From Atrina japonica (taxonomy: Eukaryota; Mollusca; Bivalvia; Pterioida; Pinnidae): a DNA stretch of 64,000 nucleotides. The notes beneath the pieces were generated by a model that was given only the letters and a program-made list of their open reading frames with translations, did no database searches and was not told where the DNA came from. The stretch lies in contig BROG01000630.1 in the NCBI GenBank assembly GCA_030159075.1, forward strand, positions 62,001 to 126,000, read 5' to 3'. Shown piece by piece: positions 36,800-48,096 of the stretch (positions are counted from its first letter, which is position 1; each line of letters opens with the position of its first letter). The position numbers and the translations under genes are program-made.

Positions 36800-37390
36800 A
36801 AAAGCACGAATATGTTACTGCTGCCCATTACGATTACATACAAGTTTATCGTAATACTGAAAATAGTGTACAACTAACGGGATAAACATAGATTTCACAG
36901 TAAATGTTCTATATATTACCATCAATTAACAAGGATATAATGAATTTATCATTATGAAGAATTTAGATCTCATATCAACTCAAACAATTACAATATACTG
37001 TTCAACACAAAGTGTGATAAGTGTAGTATGCATTTTATGAAATATTTGGTGTGGCCATGATTTGGCGGGTTTTTGTTTAACTCTAATTCACCAACTTATC
37101 CTAATTAAAGATTGTACATTTACATTCTGAGTTTGTTCATAATGTTAAAATTTTCAGTCGTAAGATTCCAGAAATTTAACATAAAATTAAATTCTTTCTC
37201 TCACAATTTCCTATTTACACATATCGATATGAAACCGTAAAAATTTGTATCCTGCAAAACTAATCACTACAAATAACTATAAATCGAACGAATGGAAATT
37301 TATAATAAAACAGAAACAGAAACTTCAAAACATAAATGTTCAATAGTGAAAATTGTAATGAGACTGAATAGAAAATCATTTTCTTTTCAA
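36800..37390. other. No recognised gene
   Basis: AT-rich sequence without supportable features. Confidence 0.5.
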
Positions 37391-37394
37391 ACAC

Positions 37395-37695
37395 CTGGTT
37401 CCATTCCGTGAGGGATTCACAATTGTTTTTCTTGTTAAGACTGTTATTATATCTATTTCTACCTTTGTTACCGAGCTTGACCTTTTCATCGAATTTGACT
37501 TTTTCATCGAACTCGAGAGGTTTTCCTGCGGCATTTGCGGCGGGTGTGGCTCCGTGCGGAAGCCTGGTCCCATCACGTTTGGGATTCGCAATTGTTTTTC
37601 ATGTTTTTCAATTGAGACCATCGTTATATAAACTTTTCTCCAAACTCGAGACGTTTCCATGGAACATTTGCGACGGGTGTGGAACAAAATTAAAT
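37395..37695 (+). mobile_element. PLE family B 3' tail, tandemly duplicated
   Basis: The stretch contains the family B tail blocks twice: GGATTCACAATTGTTTTTCT and TTTGGGATTCGCAATTG, and twice a CTCGAGA-GTTT then ATTTGCG-CGGGTGTGG block. The same blocks follow RT sequence at 55330-55400 and, in reverse, at 52380-52520. Overlapping frames on both strands are artefacts. Confidence 0.65.
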
Positions 37696-37699
37696 TATT

Positions 37700-39470
37700 T
37701 TTTAAATAGTACATATTTAGTTTGAATACATATGTGTAAGCAAAAAAAAAAAGCTAAAAATATACAGGTTTTGCATTTATAAAATATGATAGATTTTTAA
37801 TATATAAAGGTAGAATTATTTATTGATCAGCATATTTCTGTTAATGGTCCACAAAAAGTACACATTTTCACACATAATACCACATTTAAAAAATATATTT
37901 TTAAGCCATTTCTTATCGTATTCTAATAGAATGTTCACTGTTAAACAGCGAATGTCTCCATGTTACATTGGCATTTTGGATGTAATTTTCCTTTAATTAT
38001 TTCAAAGATTTGAAAATTTAAGAGGAAAGTAAAAATTAGACATTGCAATTTTATTAACTTATTATTTGAATGAGTTGACAATTTAAATAGAAAGTAAAAT
38101 TAGACATTACTATTTTATTTATACATATTGTGGTTTTATTTGAAATTCCCGAACACTTTTTGCATGTCTCTGTAGATTCAACTCTGCATCAGTGTTGAAT
38201 ATTCTATGGTGGACCTTTAGAGACAGAAAATGTACACAATACATGTACCTCAAATTCTTAATAGTGAAATAGTCATGCTGAAATGTCCAATTTGATGTCA
38301 ATGTATTTTTACACTTTAGCAATTATTTTCAAACAGACAAATTTTAAGTTTCAAAAATATTCAATGCAGACTGAATTATGAAAATGTATTATCTGGCCTT
38401 AAGTAAAATAACATTTTACGAACGCAAACTTACTATAAACAATTTCAGAGATCTAATAATCGTGTGTAAAAAAACATGTGGTCACAGAAAAGTTCCATTT
38501 GAGTAGAAATTTGTGCGATCTAAAAAAATAGGTTAATCATGTTTACAGTGGGATGTAGATAAATCAACAATACAGTGCCACTACACTAGTCAATTTACAG
38601 TAATATTTTCCACAATAGCATTGATTACCTGAAACAGAAATCAAAGAGTGGTGTTAGGTAACTCTGAAAAAAATTCATGACCAATTGAATTTGATTATAG
38701 TAAACAAATTTTAGAAAATGATGGTCCTAAGAAATGTTGCATTTTTTTTTCTTTTCCTTTTGATATGTAAATGTAAAATTACATTTGTATTAGAAATATT
38801 TCCAATTGAGAGTGTGGTTACTGATACAAACAGTCAGATTTTGTTATTGAAGTCTAATTGAATTGCATTAATGAAAACTATTTACTATTCTAATTAAAAC
38901 TTTAATAAGAGTAAAAATTATATTCACTAGACAAGGATGGAAATATAAATCAGATACCCTAAATTTATCCTACATTTTTCTTTGGGAGTTTTGATTGATT
39001 CTTGATTGTTTTGCCTGATAAAGACAAAGGTCTATTATCATCTATTTCCTAACCATTATTTTTTTAACAAAATGTTTTTGTGTAAATGTTAGTATTTTAG
39101 TAAGTCCAAAGATAAGTTACATATATAAAAAGTTAAACATTTGCGGTAATTATTGTTTGGTATTGACTCTATAGTAAATGTCTACATGTTTTGTACATAA
39201 ACAGACATGAAAAGCCTACACAGGATTGGTGAATGTGCCATATCACATGTCGACATAATACGTCATGTAAACAAAAAATATTTATTTCCTGCAGATTAAG
39301 TGCTTTCTAAGCAACCACAAATACAATGAATAAACAGAAAAACTGTGTTGATTAAATAATCTTGGAATTAATCTGACAATATGGAGCGAAAAGTACTGCA
39401 TTTACTATTTGTTGGTTATAGTAAACACATGATGTGTACGTACCGGAAGTTGAGAGTAAGCGACACATCA
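37700..39470. other. No recognised gene
   Basis: About 1.8 kb of strongly AT-rich sequence. An AATTTAAATAGAAAGTAAAATTAGACATTGC-like block is duplicated at 38010-38060 and 38075-38120. Nothing else supportable. Confidence 0.5.
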
Positions 39471-39477
39471 TTTGAAC

Positions 39478-39625
39478 CTTTTTGGGGTTTCTCAAGCAAT
39501 TTCATATATAGGAATATAAGGATTTATAAGTCTGTGTATTTCTCTTTTTTGTTATTATACATCAATCTCAGTAGTACAAAAAGGAAAATTTTGTTTGGAA
39601 AAAAATCATAAGTTAATACCCCTTT
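39478..39625 (+). repeat. Dispersed repeat R4, copy 3
   Basis: It starts at TTTCTCAAGCAATTTCATATATAGGAATATAAGG and keeps the TTTTTTGTTATTATACATCA and AGTAGTAC blocks. The open frame running through it is not considered a gene. Confidence 0.6.
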
Positions 39626-40123
39626 AAAAGTATAAAAAGTCTCAGATACCAAGGTATAAATCATTAGGATATCCATGATATAGGTACAGATCTGGTAAAA
39701 AAAAAATGGACAAACACGGACCTCTTGAAATCAAGAGGTGGGATCAGGTGCCATGGAGGAGTAAGCATCCCCTGTCAACCGGTCACACCCGCCATGAGTC
39801 AACAGTCAAATAAAAATGAAGTACGTGAGGAACGAATCCTCGTCATAATTGGTACTGACGTATCAGCAACCGCCATCGAACAGGTAACTCAGCATTTTAC
39901 TTAGTGAAACAGAGTAATCGCAAACAAGACTATTATACCGACCGTAAAATTTGCGGAACGTTGACATCAAACACGGTTTTCGATATCCCTGTGTCAATAA
40001 TTTGTCAGTGAGTAGTTTACCTCTGTATATGAAATGTTCATATGTTGAACACGCCCTGGCATATCTGATCATTTGTGAAATATAAACTCCATATTCGGGT
40101 GATTGTGGGAAATTACTGCTTAA

Positions 40124-40690
40124 AGCTGAACTATTGAAATGCTTTTGAATTTAATAAAAAAAATGTGTGTTGAAAAAAATGTTTTGAAGTGATCTGCTTT
40201 CTATTGTCATTCGACCATTGAGTCATGTTAGTTCTTTCGGAACACCTTGCTGTTTACCGGAACAACAAACATGGCTCAATGGCCAAATGACAGTAGGAAG
40301 CAGATCAGTTTGTTTATGTTTTGGAAGCGACTTGATCTTTGGAAAAATGGAATAATTTTTGGATTTACTGGAAAACGTCAGTGGATGCACAGATGTATAT
40401 TTCTGTTGAAACGTCTGTAGACACGGTATACACAAAAGTACAGGTAAGATTCAATGAGTATTGTTCAGCCTCTGGGACTTCGCACGTTTTGCGTTGCGAG
40501 TACAGATATACAATGAAGACCGTTATAACTAATCCGCCTTTTATACCTGCTGTGGGACATAATTTTCCGGATAAAAAATTACAAATATGTCAGCTGTATA
40601 GGGATATGAAGTGGGAATGTTTCAAAACGTTTTTTTCAACACATTTTTTTTATTAAAAGTTCAAAAGCTTTTTATCTTCGTAGTTCAGCT
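40124..40690. mobile_element. 567-bp MITE with TTAA target duplication
   Basis: Ends are inverted repeats of about 70 bases: the left begins AGCTGAACTATTGAAATGC and the right, reversed, AGCTGAACTACGAAGATA, with TTGAA then TTTAATAAAAAAAATGTG shared inside. TTAA flanks both sides (40120-40123 and 40691-40694). The uninterrupted PLE copy at 49961-49990 has one TTAA at the same place, proving the insertion. TTAA targets fit piggyBac or Kolobok transposases. No transposase is encoded; an internal 105-codon frame has no known domain. Confidence 0.88.
40191..40306. repeat. Internal 39-bp inverted repeat of the MITE
   Basis: Arms 40191-40229 and 40268-40306 are reverse complements with about six mismatches, starting GATCTGCTTTCTATTGTCAT. 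The 38-base loop contains a further GTTC-TTTC-GGAAC hairpin. Confidence 0.8.
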
Positions 40691-40935
40691 TTAAATGTGG
40701 AAAATTAACGAAAGCCGACATCGTCGCGTTTGTTGTATAGCTTAGTTGTTAATTTCCCGTCTGTGTCTATAGTTAGTAAAATGTCTAAGTATGAAGCGTG
40801 TGTGCTTGATTCTGTTGTATCTTTAATTTCTAGTTCGCTGGGATAGATCGCATTGGCATATGTATGAAAATTGTCATTATTAATTGACAAAACGTCGTCG
40901 ATATATCTAAATGTCAAATTAAAGGACACCGTCAT

Positions 40936-41270
40936 CCACCATCTTCCGAAGTCAAGATTTTCCGGTCCACTCCGTTACTCACAACCGTTTCCTGAGCCAT
41001 TCCGAACGAGTCTAACAACTGATCACGCATCGACCACATGATAGAGGGAAAAGTACGTAAACACAGAATTTCATTAGCTAAAGTCAAGGGTCTGTGTTGG
41101 GTAAATCTAAGTAAAATTTTAGATCGGCGGTAGATGTCGCCACTAGTGATCGCCAAGTATGACATGTAATCTCTCAAAGTGTTTGACGAACGACTTGGAT
41201 AAGAAGACCTTGACTTGGGAAGAATGTCATCCACTCGAGCTAGATTACTTTTAACTTATGATAGGCGCGT
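40936..41270 (-). other. Unclassified open frame abutting the PLE copy
   Basis: A frame of about 105 codons on the - strand (VDDILPKSRSSYPS, LAITSGDIYRRSKILLRF, MWSMRDQLLDSFGMAQE) runs up to the PLE 5' truncation point, with no ATG at its start. It is less AT-rich than its surroundings and looks coding-like. It could be a fragment of the sequence into which the PLE inserted, or an upstream PLE part. I do not recognise it. Confidence 0.35.
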
Positions 41271-41279
41271 CCTGTCAAG

Positions 41280-42035
41280 CAGTAAGGTCGAAAATGTGTT
41301 TCCGCACGTAGACTCTTGGTCTTTTTAATTATTTCTTTATTTGATCGTAATTTAGAATGAAAGTATCTACGATTTTGACAAAATTGTGAGAAAAATAAAA
41401 GGTTGCTAAGATAAAATATACAAACATGTAGTTAAAATCATAACCATACCGGTGAAATTCTTATATAATCTGTAGCTGTGTGAATAATCCCTGAATAATG
41501 TCAGGTAGTGTGACTTGTAATCTCATTATTTTTTGCCGACACAGAAATGACACAGAGACATGATCAACGCGACTTTGCAGACATAATAGGACTTTGAATT
41601 CATACTAACGATCGAATACGCCTCCAATATTTATTTTGGACTTGTTATAATTCGTTTTAATATTTTTATTTCTCATTATCGCAGAATCAGTGAAGGTACG
41701 TTTTTGTCCTCGTGCTGACTTTCCTCTATCTGCCATTTTTATCATTTGTAAACAATATAAAATAACAGATGTTTGTCCGAAACATGGATTCCATTGTGTA
41801 ACTAAGTTAGCTGCCCGTATTCCTCATATATGTATAGTGCATATTGTAATTTATCCCAGGGCACACCGATATTATTATCTTTTATATATATAACTTAATA
41901 ATTTTACTATAAGAATTATCTCCCCGAACCTCATAGTGTTACATTCGTCCCTATCCACCGAAATTTTTACTCATTGTAAAAATTACGTTCTTTTCTAAAA
42001 TTACTTGATTAAAATTTATTGAAAATTGTTTTGTT
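41280..42035. other. No recognised gene
   Basis: AT-rich sequence downstream of the Gypsy integrase; it may contain the remains of a long terminal repeat, but I could not pair it with a second copy. Confidence 0.4.
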
Positions 42036-42037
42036 TT

Positions 42038-42137
42038 CCCATTGGTATGGCCTGGATGTTTCCCCATTGGTATGGCCTGGATGTTTCCCTATTGGTGTGG
42101 CCTGGATGTTTCCACATTGGTGTGGCCTGAATGTATT
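42038..42137. repeat. 25-bp minisatellite, 4 copies
   Basis: Four copies of a unit reading ATTGGTATGGCCTGGATGTT plus flanks, with A-to-G variation at one site in the last two. Confidence 0.92.
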
Positions 42138-42139
42138 AA

Positions 42140-42585
42140 ACATTTCAATTTATATCATCATATACTACAACATTTTATCCTTGTTGGTATCATAAATTCA
42201 TAATTAATTCATGGTTATATAGAATTACATAATGTTTTCATCAATGTCCACATCAATTTGCATTCTGAATGTCTTTTCGCACACAATTAAAACAGTTCTT
42301 GATTTAAAGTTCATAACATTGGGTCAACAACAATGATCCTTTTCAGTCAAATTTGAAATCTGGATTTCAGTCTTTATAATCACTTTCATGTAAGTATTAT
42401 TATAAGAAAAATGAATTTACGTTCATAAAACATGACCTGGATTATATATATACATGTTAATGTGAAACCATAAGATATTTCATATATATGTAATTCTGAC
42501 AACGGAATGTCATCCTTACTATCTGAATCATCTCGAATACGTCGAGACCTTTTTACAATATTTTCACCTTTAACATTATCAACAT
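42140..42585. other. No recognised gene
   Basis: AT-rich sequence. Near 42510-42600 the - strand reads an acidic and Ser-rich string (SSDENVDNVKGEN) that may be the extreme C-terminus of the Gypsy polyprotein. Confidence 0.4.
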
Positions 42586-42590
42586 TTTCA

Positions 42591-43120
42591 TCAGAAGATT
42601 CTGAATCTGGAGGTACTACATAGGTTTCTTAATGGTTTGTTAAGTTTGTCATGGTGTATCTCCCAATTATCTAGATTAGCTAACCTAAGATGTCTAGTGT
42701 GTGTTTTAGTTGAAGTTCCTGTCAATTGGCTTTTAACTATAAAACGTAGAGGTCCTTTCTCTTCTATAATTCTGTAATAAGGTATCCATTTATTATCTAG
42801 TTTACTAGTTTTCCTCTGATTTGTAATATACACTGGGTGACCGACTTTAAACTGAACTTCTTGACTAACCCTATCTGCATATTTCTTTTTTGTCTTTTCT
42901 TAGATTCCTCTATATTTTTATGTACCAATGTAAAAGCTTTATATTGTTGCTGTAATGTTATTTTATGTTGATCTACCCCATTATATTTTCTTCTGGGTTT
43001 AAGAATTGTATCTAATGGTAATACTATATCCCTATTATATAACAAGTAAAAGTATGAGAACTTAGTAGATTCATTTGAATGAAATTTGCTGCTAGTGTTT
43101 GGTTTAAATAGAAGTCCCAT
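42591..43120 (-). pseudogene. Gypsy integrase, C-terminal part
   Basis: Two overlapping frames. They contain YNRDIVLPLDTILKPRRKY, a typical post-catalytic region of Ty3/Gypsy integrases, then a KVGHPVYI-like segment split by a frameshift at about 42815 and NKWIPYYRIIEEKGPLRF, an SH3-like DNA-binding fold. It ends in an acidic tail. Confidence 0.75.
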
Positions 43121-43432
43121 GCTTTGACATCATCAGATATTTTCTTAGCCATTACATGATGGATGGTTCTTTGAAATCTTTGTACTTTGCCATTACTTTG
43201 AGGACTATAGTAAGTTGTTGTTATATGGTCTATATCTAACTCTTTGAGTATTTCTTGTATTGCTTTATTTACATTTTCTGACCCATTATCTGTTAGTATC
43301 TGAAGGGGGCAGCCTTATCGTGAAAATATTTCTTCTAATATAAGATGGACTATTTTATCAGCTGATTTATCAGGTACACTAAAAGCTTCTGGCGATCTTT
43401 TTAGCGAAAGGATAGGATGGAATATCCGTTTT
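43100..43432 (-). pseudogene. Gypsy integrase, catalytic core remnant
   Basis: The - strand has ILTDNGSENVN (second Asp of DDE) at about 43270-43300 and PQSNGKVQRFQRTIHH at about 43150-43195, where the catalytic Glu of the usual NGKVER is Gln. The first Asp block is missing or diverged, and a stop lies at about 43318. The integrase would join element ends to host DNA; this one is inactive. Confidence 0.75.
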
Positions 43433-43780
43433 CTAAAGAGGTGGATGTGTTTTTCTTTGGCTTCTAGTTTGACATGTAACACATTGTTCTATATATTTGT
43501 GCAACTTTTGATACATTTTTGGGAAATAATATTTAGGTCTAATAATGCCATATGTTTTATCTACTGCCATATGTCCAGCAAAGTTATGATGTTGCTTAAT
43601 TACAATGTTTTCTAAATTTTCAGGTATATACAGTCTAAGCTTTGGATCTTTTTTGGATCTTGTTGTGATAGAAATTACAATAAACCGTCTATCACCATTA
43701 AACTGTTTTGTTCTTAGTGGCCCCACCATTTTCCAATTTAACTTTAAGCAGCTTTGTTATTTTCTCATCGTTTTATTGTT
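43433..43780 (-). pseudogene. Gypsy integrase zinc-binding domain
   Basis: The frame gives LRLYIPENLENIVIKQHHN, then H-x3-H (HNFAGHMAVDKTY) and C-x2-C (CVTCQTRS), the H2C2 zinc finger that precedes the integrase core. The open frame begins just inside the Gypsy sequence next to the left end of the hAT-like element. Confidence 0.85.
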
Positions 43781-44234
43781 CTACCTTTCAGGCTTTCAAC
43801 CCACTTTTGGTGAAAAATAAGGGCTTTTTTAGGAACAATTTTTTGAAAAAATAAGGGCTTTTTTAGGGATAAATTAGGGCCTTTTCATGAAAAAATAGGG
43901 ATATTTATTGACAATTGTATAAATAATAAACCTACTCACCTATAATACTGGAAATCAAATACTGAAAATAAGATCATACCAAATTCTTCTGGCTCAACAG
44001 TCATCAAATTCCACATTTAGCAGTCTTCATTAGGAATTTATACCAATGCTAAAAATAAATAAAAAAGATTTTAATGATTCTTCAAATTACAATATTCATT
44101 TCACTTTTACAAGCAAATAGTATGAATAAACATAAAAGCCAACTACTTAAGTACATAAAAGAAAAATGTAATACAATATGTATGCATCCATACAATTTTT
44201 TTGGTATATCAATACAATGCTACACTGATTGTCT

Positions 44235-44498
44235 TTATTTTGTCTTTATCCTTTTGGCATAATCATCTAAAACCTTCTTTTTCTTTGCACTAATGTCTTC
44301 TCTTTCCCTCCAACATTTCTCTAATTTAGTCTTTGCAACACTTACTTTCTTTTGTGCTGCTTCCAAAAGAGCTTGGGCTACAGTAGCATCATCAAAGTTT
44401 TTGTTTTTTATGGCTTTTGTCAGTCTATTGTTTGCCTCTACAAACATTTTATTAGCAGTTTCAAGACTGTCATTAAGTTCCTTTTCCTCTTGTGACAA
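44235..44498 (-). pseudogene. hAT-like transposase, C-terminal coiled coil
   Basis: An 87-codon frame, Glu/Lys/Ala-rich, with heptad-like spacing (ELNDSLETANKMFVEANNRL, KKVSVAKTKLEKCWRER). It continues in another frame from the upstream coiled-coil segment at 44573-44866. Such a long coiled coil after the hAT dimerisation region is unusual for the superfamily. A frameshift at about 44500-44570 separates the two. Confidence 0.6.
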
Positions 44499-44499
44499 A

Positions 44500-46782
44500 T
44501 TCTTTTCGCTTTTCTCTAGTTTTCTCTTTCTTTCCTCTAACTTTTTATCATTTTCAGCCAGCTTTTGTCTCTCTAACTCATCCGCTTCCTTCTGTCTTTT
44601 TTTTTCCTTTCTTTCTCAGCCTTAGCCTTTTCTTCCTGTTCTTTCTCACTCTGAAGTCTTTGTATATAGGCTTTGTGTGCCTCTTGTCCAGCCTGAAGAA
44701 GCTTACCAGGCAATTCCATGCTATGAACGTTACCCTCCTTCATAACATTTACAGAGTCTTTCACCATTCTCAATCCATTTACAGAACTCTCAGAAAGAAG
44801 TGTTCTCTCATTTGTCACAGTTCTTTTGTTTTCACTTAGGCTTCGTTCTACCTCTGCATTTGCCATGTGCCAGACAAAGAAGTGATTTCACAAGCTTTGG
44901 AAGGACTTTGAACTGGTGTGTTCCAGTATTTGTCATCTGACTTAGAATTTTATTCCAATAGAAGTCTATTCTCTGGAATTCTATCTGCCCATCCTCATGA
45001 ACCTCTTTCTTGCTCCATTCATCTGGTATTTTCTGATTCTGGTAGATTTTCCACTCATCAGTGATGGAAGCTATTTCATCTTCCTTTATTACTTGCACCA
45101 TCTTTTGTGCTACTCTTCTTATGCAGTTGATTCCTCGCTCTTCCTTTTGCTTAAGGGGATGTAAACAACTCAGATCTTGCAAAAACTCATTGTCAATGGG
45201 AAGCTTCTTTTGCAAATAACTTACAACTGTTTGCAAAAACTTTTTCATATGCATCAGTGGAAGTTTCTGTTTTGCAACTGGCAATTCCTGTAGTGCCTTT
45301 CTAGCAGATTCTCCAATTTCAACTTCCTTATCTGGCAAATAGTGTTCTACTTTGCTGACATCAACTTTGACCAAAGAAGATGATTTGTCTTCAAAACAAT
45401 CACCTTTCATAAATCTTCTCATAAAAGATTTCACAAGGTCAACCATTTCTTTGTGCAATATATGGATAAGAGGCTCCTCTTTCTGAAAAACATTCTGAGA
45501 AATGTATTGAACAGAGGCTCTAGCTCCACAATGAAGTTCAGTTCCACTTTGATTTCACTATCTTTGAGTTTCCTGCATATTCTTATGTAGCGCTCATTTT
45601 TTTCTATCTGTTTCCAAGACTTGGATTTCGGCAGTTCTGTTAAGAAGTATTTGCTTAAGGCATCCCAGTTCTTAATAACTCGTTGTAGAGCAGGGATTAA
45701 TGTCAGCCACCTGCATTGAATATGCCTTATAAACATTTCTTCTGTAAATCCTACTTCGTCTTGGCACTTGGCAAAATCTTCACGTCTACAGGGGAAAGTG
45801 TTTGAAGTAGTAAAATAAATCAATAGCCATCTCTTCAGCTTTCGAACCGTAAACTGCTAAACCCCCTCTAAACGAATTATGTGCTGTATGGATATTACAT
45901 GGCATAAAAGGTAACAATCCTTTAAAGCCAAGATCCTTCAAGTGTTCATTAATAAAATTCCATATGGTCTTATTGACATTAGGGCCATCAGATCCTATAT
46001 TAAGCATCTTTGACAAAGGTATCTGAAACTCATTCTCCTGCAAAGTGTCTATAATTTGCTGTCCAACATCATCTCCTAAAGCATGCCCAAACATTAATGC
46101 TTTGCAAAATTGGACCACAACTTCGCCCTTGTCTACATTCCAATATCTGAGTAGGATGTCACACTGTTTTCTATTCTGGACTGTGCCAGTTTCATCGAAC
46201 TGCAGGACAAATGCTGGTGACTTTTTTTACATTTTCCGTCAACTGTTTTCTGAAATATGGTCCAAGTCCATCAGATATGAGATAAGATGCCTTAGTTCTA
46301 CTCATAGTGAAATGCTGACTAGCTTCACATGGGAACATTCTTTGAAACAATTGAGGTAAACCGTCACATGAAGCATACGAGTAGTTGGCAGTCGCAACTT
46401 TCATCATCCATAAAACCTCTGCTTGTGTAGCTGCTTCTCGTGCACTTTTATTCAGCACTATATCTACATTCTTTTGGGTAGAACTTACAGACAAAGAAGC
46501 TCCTGTTTCACTTGTTGAAGGTCTTGCAGCACTTGAACTTCCAAAATGTCTTTGATTTTCACCGAATCTTGCACTCGCTATATCCTGATGCTTCTTGCCT
46601 TCACTGTGAGCTAATATTTGTTTGAAGCCAGAGTTGTTGATTAGAAATGTTTTTTTGCAGAGAATACAAAAAGCATTATAAGTACTTGATTTGTCCTCTT
46701 TGCACCAATCTCCAACTTTAAATCCCTGTTTATCATTTTGTTGAAGCCAGTTGGCATTAAATTTAGTTTGCCCATGTGGCAT
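44500..46782 (-). pseudogene. hAT-like transposase, broken
   Basis: An ATG at 46782 opens a frame with a C2H2/BED-like finger (CILCKKTF then HSEGKKH, C-x2-C and H-x5-H; residues 38-65). After a frameshift near 46190 comes FDETGT (first catalytic Asp candidate), then NIGSDGPNVNKTIW (second Asp candidate) and MPCNIHTAHNSF (the C-x2-H type block of hAT). Two more frames follow, and the end carries HGNAEVERSLSENK across a frameshift at about 44850; VER-S is the mark of the hAT C-terminal dimerisation domain. It would cut and paste the element. At least four frame breaks make it inactive. The hAT call rests on motif order; the exact clade is unknown. Confidence 0.75.
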
Positions 46783-46799
46783 TTTGATTTTCTGTCCAT

Positions 46800-48060
46800 A
46801 TCAGTGTAATACTTCAATTTTGATTAATTCCTGAAAATATCACATCTTAATGGTAACTGCACATCACAAAAGGCCTACCAAAAATTAAAAATGAGTGTTA
46901 ACATGAAGTTCATCCAACCAAGTATCTAAATGAGCATTTCAAACTTTTTTAATACCAATAAAATGTGCCTGGAACACCTAGATGTCCCTCTCTACACTGC
47001 AAGGTAAACAGTTGAATATGAGTGACTGATGAATAGGCAATCCTTCCTATTGATTTAGGCAAATAGACTGAAAACTATGATTTTTTATATGTGAGCCATT
47101 TAAAAACAAAAGTCTAAGAAAAAAGTAGGTCTATACTCATTTTAACTATTGTCATTGATTGAATAACTTCACATAACATTCTTTAATTTTGACAGGCTTT
47201 CCATTCAACACATTTATTCTTTCTATTGCTCACTTAATCATATAATAATATGCTATGTGATTGGTTAATATCATTTTTTTATCTATTTATATTTATACTG
47301 GTTTGCTAGTGGAATTATGGTTTACCCTGAATCCATAAAATAGAAGGATGGATGAAGGGTTGATCACCATCTCATAACTAATTCCCCTTAAACCGGTTGG
47401 GGCCGTCAGGAACTCACTAGGTACAAGGTATGAGCAATTGTTCAATATGAAGAGCGACAATAAAAGCGTCACTCAGTTGTTTTCTTTTTTCATGTATTTA
47501 TTGGGATTTTATCGCATGTACATTTACCCAATACCCTTTTATTATTCATTTGGAATAAGGGAATACACATATTATCAGCTCAATAATGTTTGTTACGTTT
47601 AATATATATTTTGATTACTGAAATTGCAACTTCCCTGCAACTCAGTACTGTAAATGTTGGGTATGTAATGATTAAAGCATAATCACTATGCTGCAACTTG
47701 TATAAACAAGGAGCACAATGATCCCTCAGTACAATTAGTATGTCTTCATTGGGAAACAAGACCTCTATCATATTACCTTTTAGTGCCAAGGTTGAATCAT
47801 CAACTGCTGAATGTATCTGATGATGACTGCAAAACCAGCTTTTGGTAGATCTTTATCAGTAGCTGAAAGTACTATGGGTAAACATTAATCCACATACATT
47901 GATAATTATCTAAAGATTATTTCTCTTAGTTTTACAGATTCAAAAACTTCATCGGCAAATTTAATAAATAATTAGGAATTTTCCTGAAAAATAAGGGCCT
48001 TTTTAGGAATTTCAGTAAAAAATTAGGAAAATTAGGGCAGGCTCAAAAAAAGGAGGAAAA
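46800..48060. other. Non-coding 5' part of the hAT-like element
   Basis: AT-rich sequence between the transposase start and the right terminus. Repeats of AAATTAGG-AAATTAGGGC lie at 47985-48075. No second gene was seen. Confidence 0.6.
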
Positions 48061-48096
48061 TTAGGAAAATTAGGGCCAGTTGAAAGCCTGACCTTT

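Larger units (their letters stand above)
39635..40935 (-). pseudogene. PLE family A copy split by a MITE
   Basis: On the - strand the RT segment 40935-40695 reads TFRYIDDVLSINNDNFHTY to TKLYNKRDDVGF, and after the MITE at 40124-40690 it resumes at 40119 with EYGVYISQMIRYARACS and LLTQGYRKP to the RT end near 39895. The family A 3' tail follows down to 39635. Catalytic YIDD is present. The RT has one or more frame problems beyond the MITE. Its N-terminal part, including GIPMG, is absent, so it was 5'-truncated at about 40935. Confidence 0.85.
43789..48090 (-). mobile_element. hAT-like DNA transposon, 4302 bp, nested in Gypsy
   Basis: The ends are perfect 12-base inverted repeats, CAGGCTTTCAAC at 43789-43800 and GTTGAAAGCCTG at 48079-48090. 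Both flanks carry ACCTTT (43783-43788 and 48091-48096), a 6-bp target duplication. Subterminal copies of AAAATAAGGGC-TTTTTAGG occur near both ends in the same direct orientation. A broken transposase lies inside on the - strand. hAT elements usually make 8-bp duplications, so the 6-bp value is notable, although groups with shorter ones have been described. Confidence 0.9.

Noticed and set aside
39381..39611. A 76-codon membrane-like protein
   Set aside because: Most of it lies in dispersed repeat R4, and other copies of the repeat do not keep the frame.
41280..42590. 3' LTR of the Gypsy element
   Set aside because: No direct repeat partner was found beyond 52310, where PLE sequence starts, and no TG...CA ends could be paired.
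47821..47850. A second hammerhead (CTGATGATGAC)
   Set aside because: The CTGATGA word is not followed by GAAA and a stem III at the needed distance.
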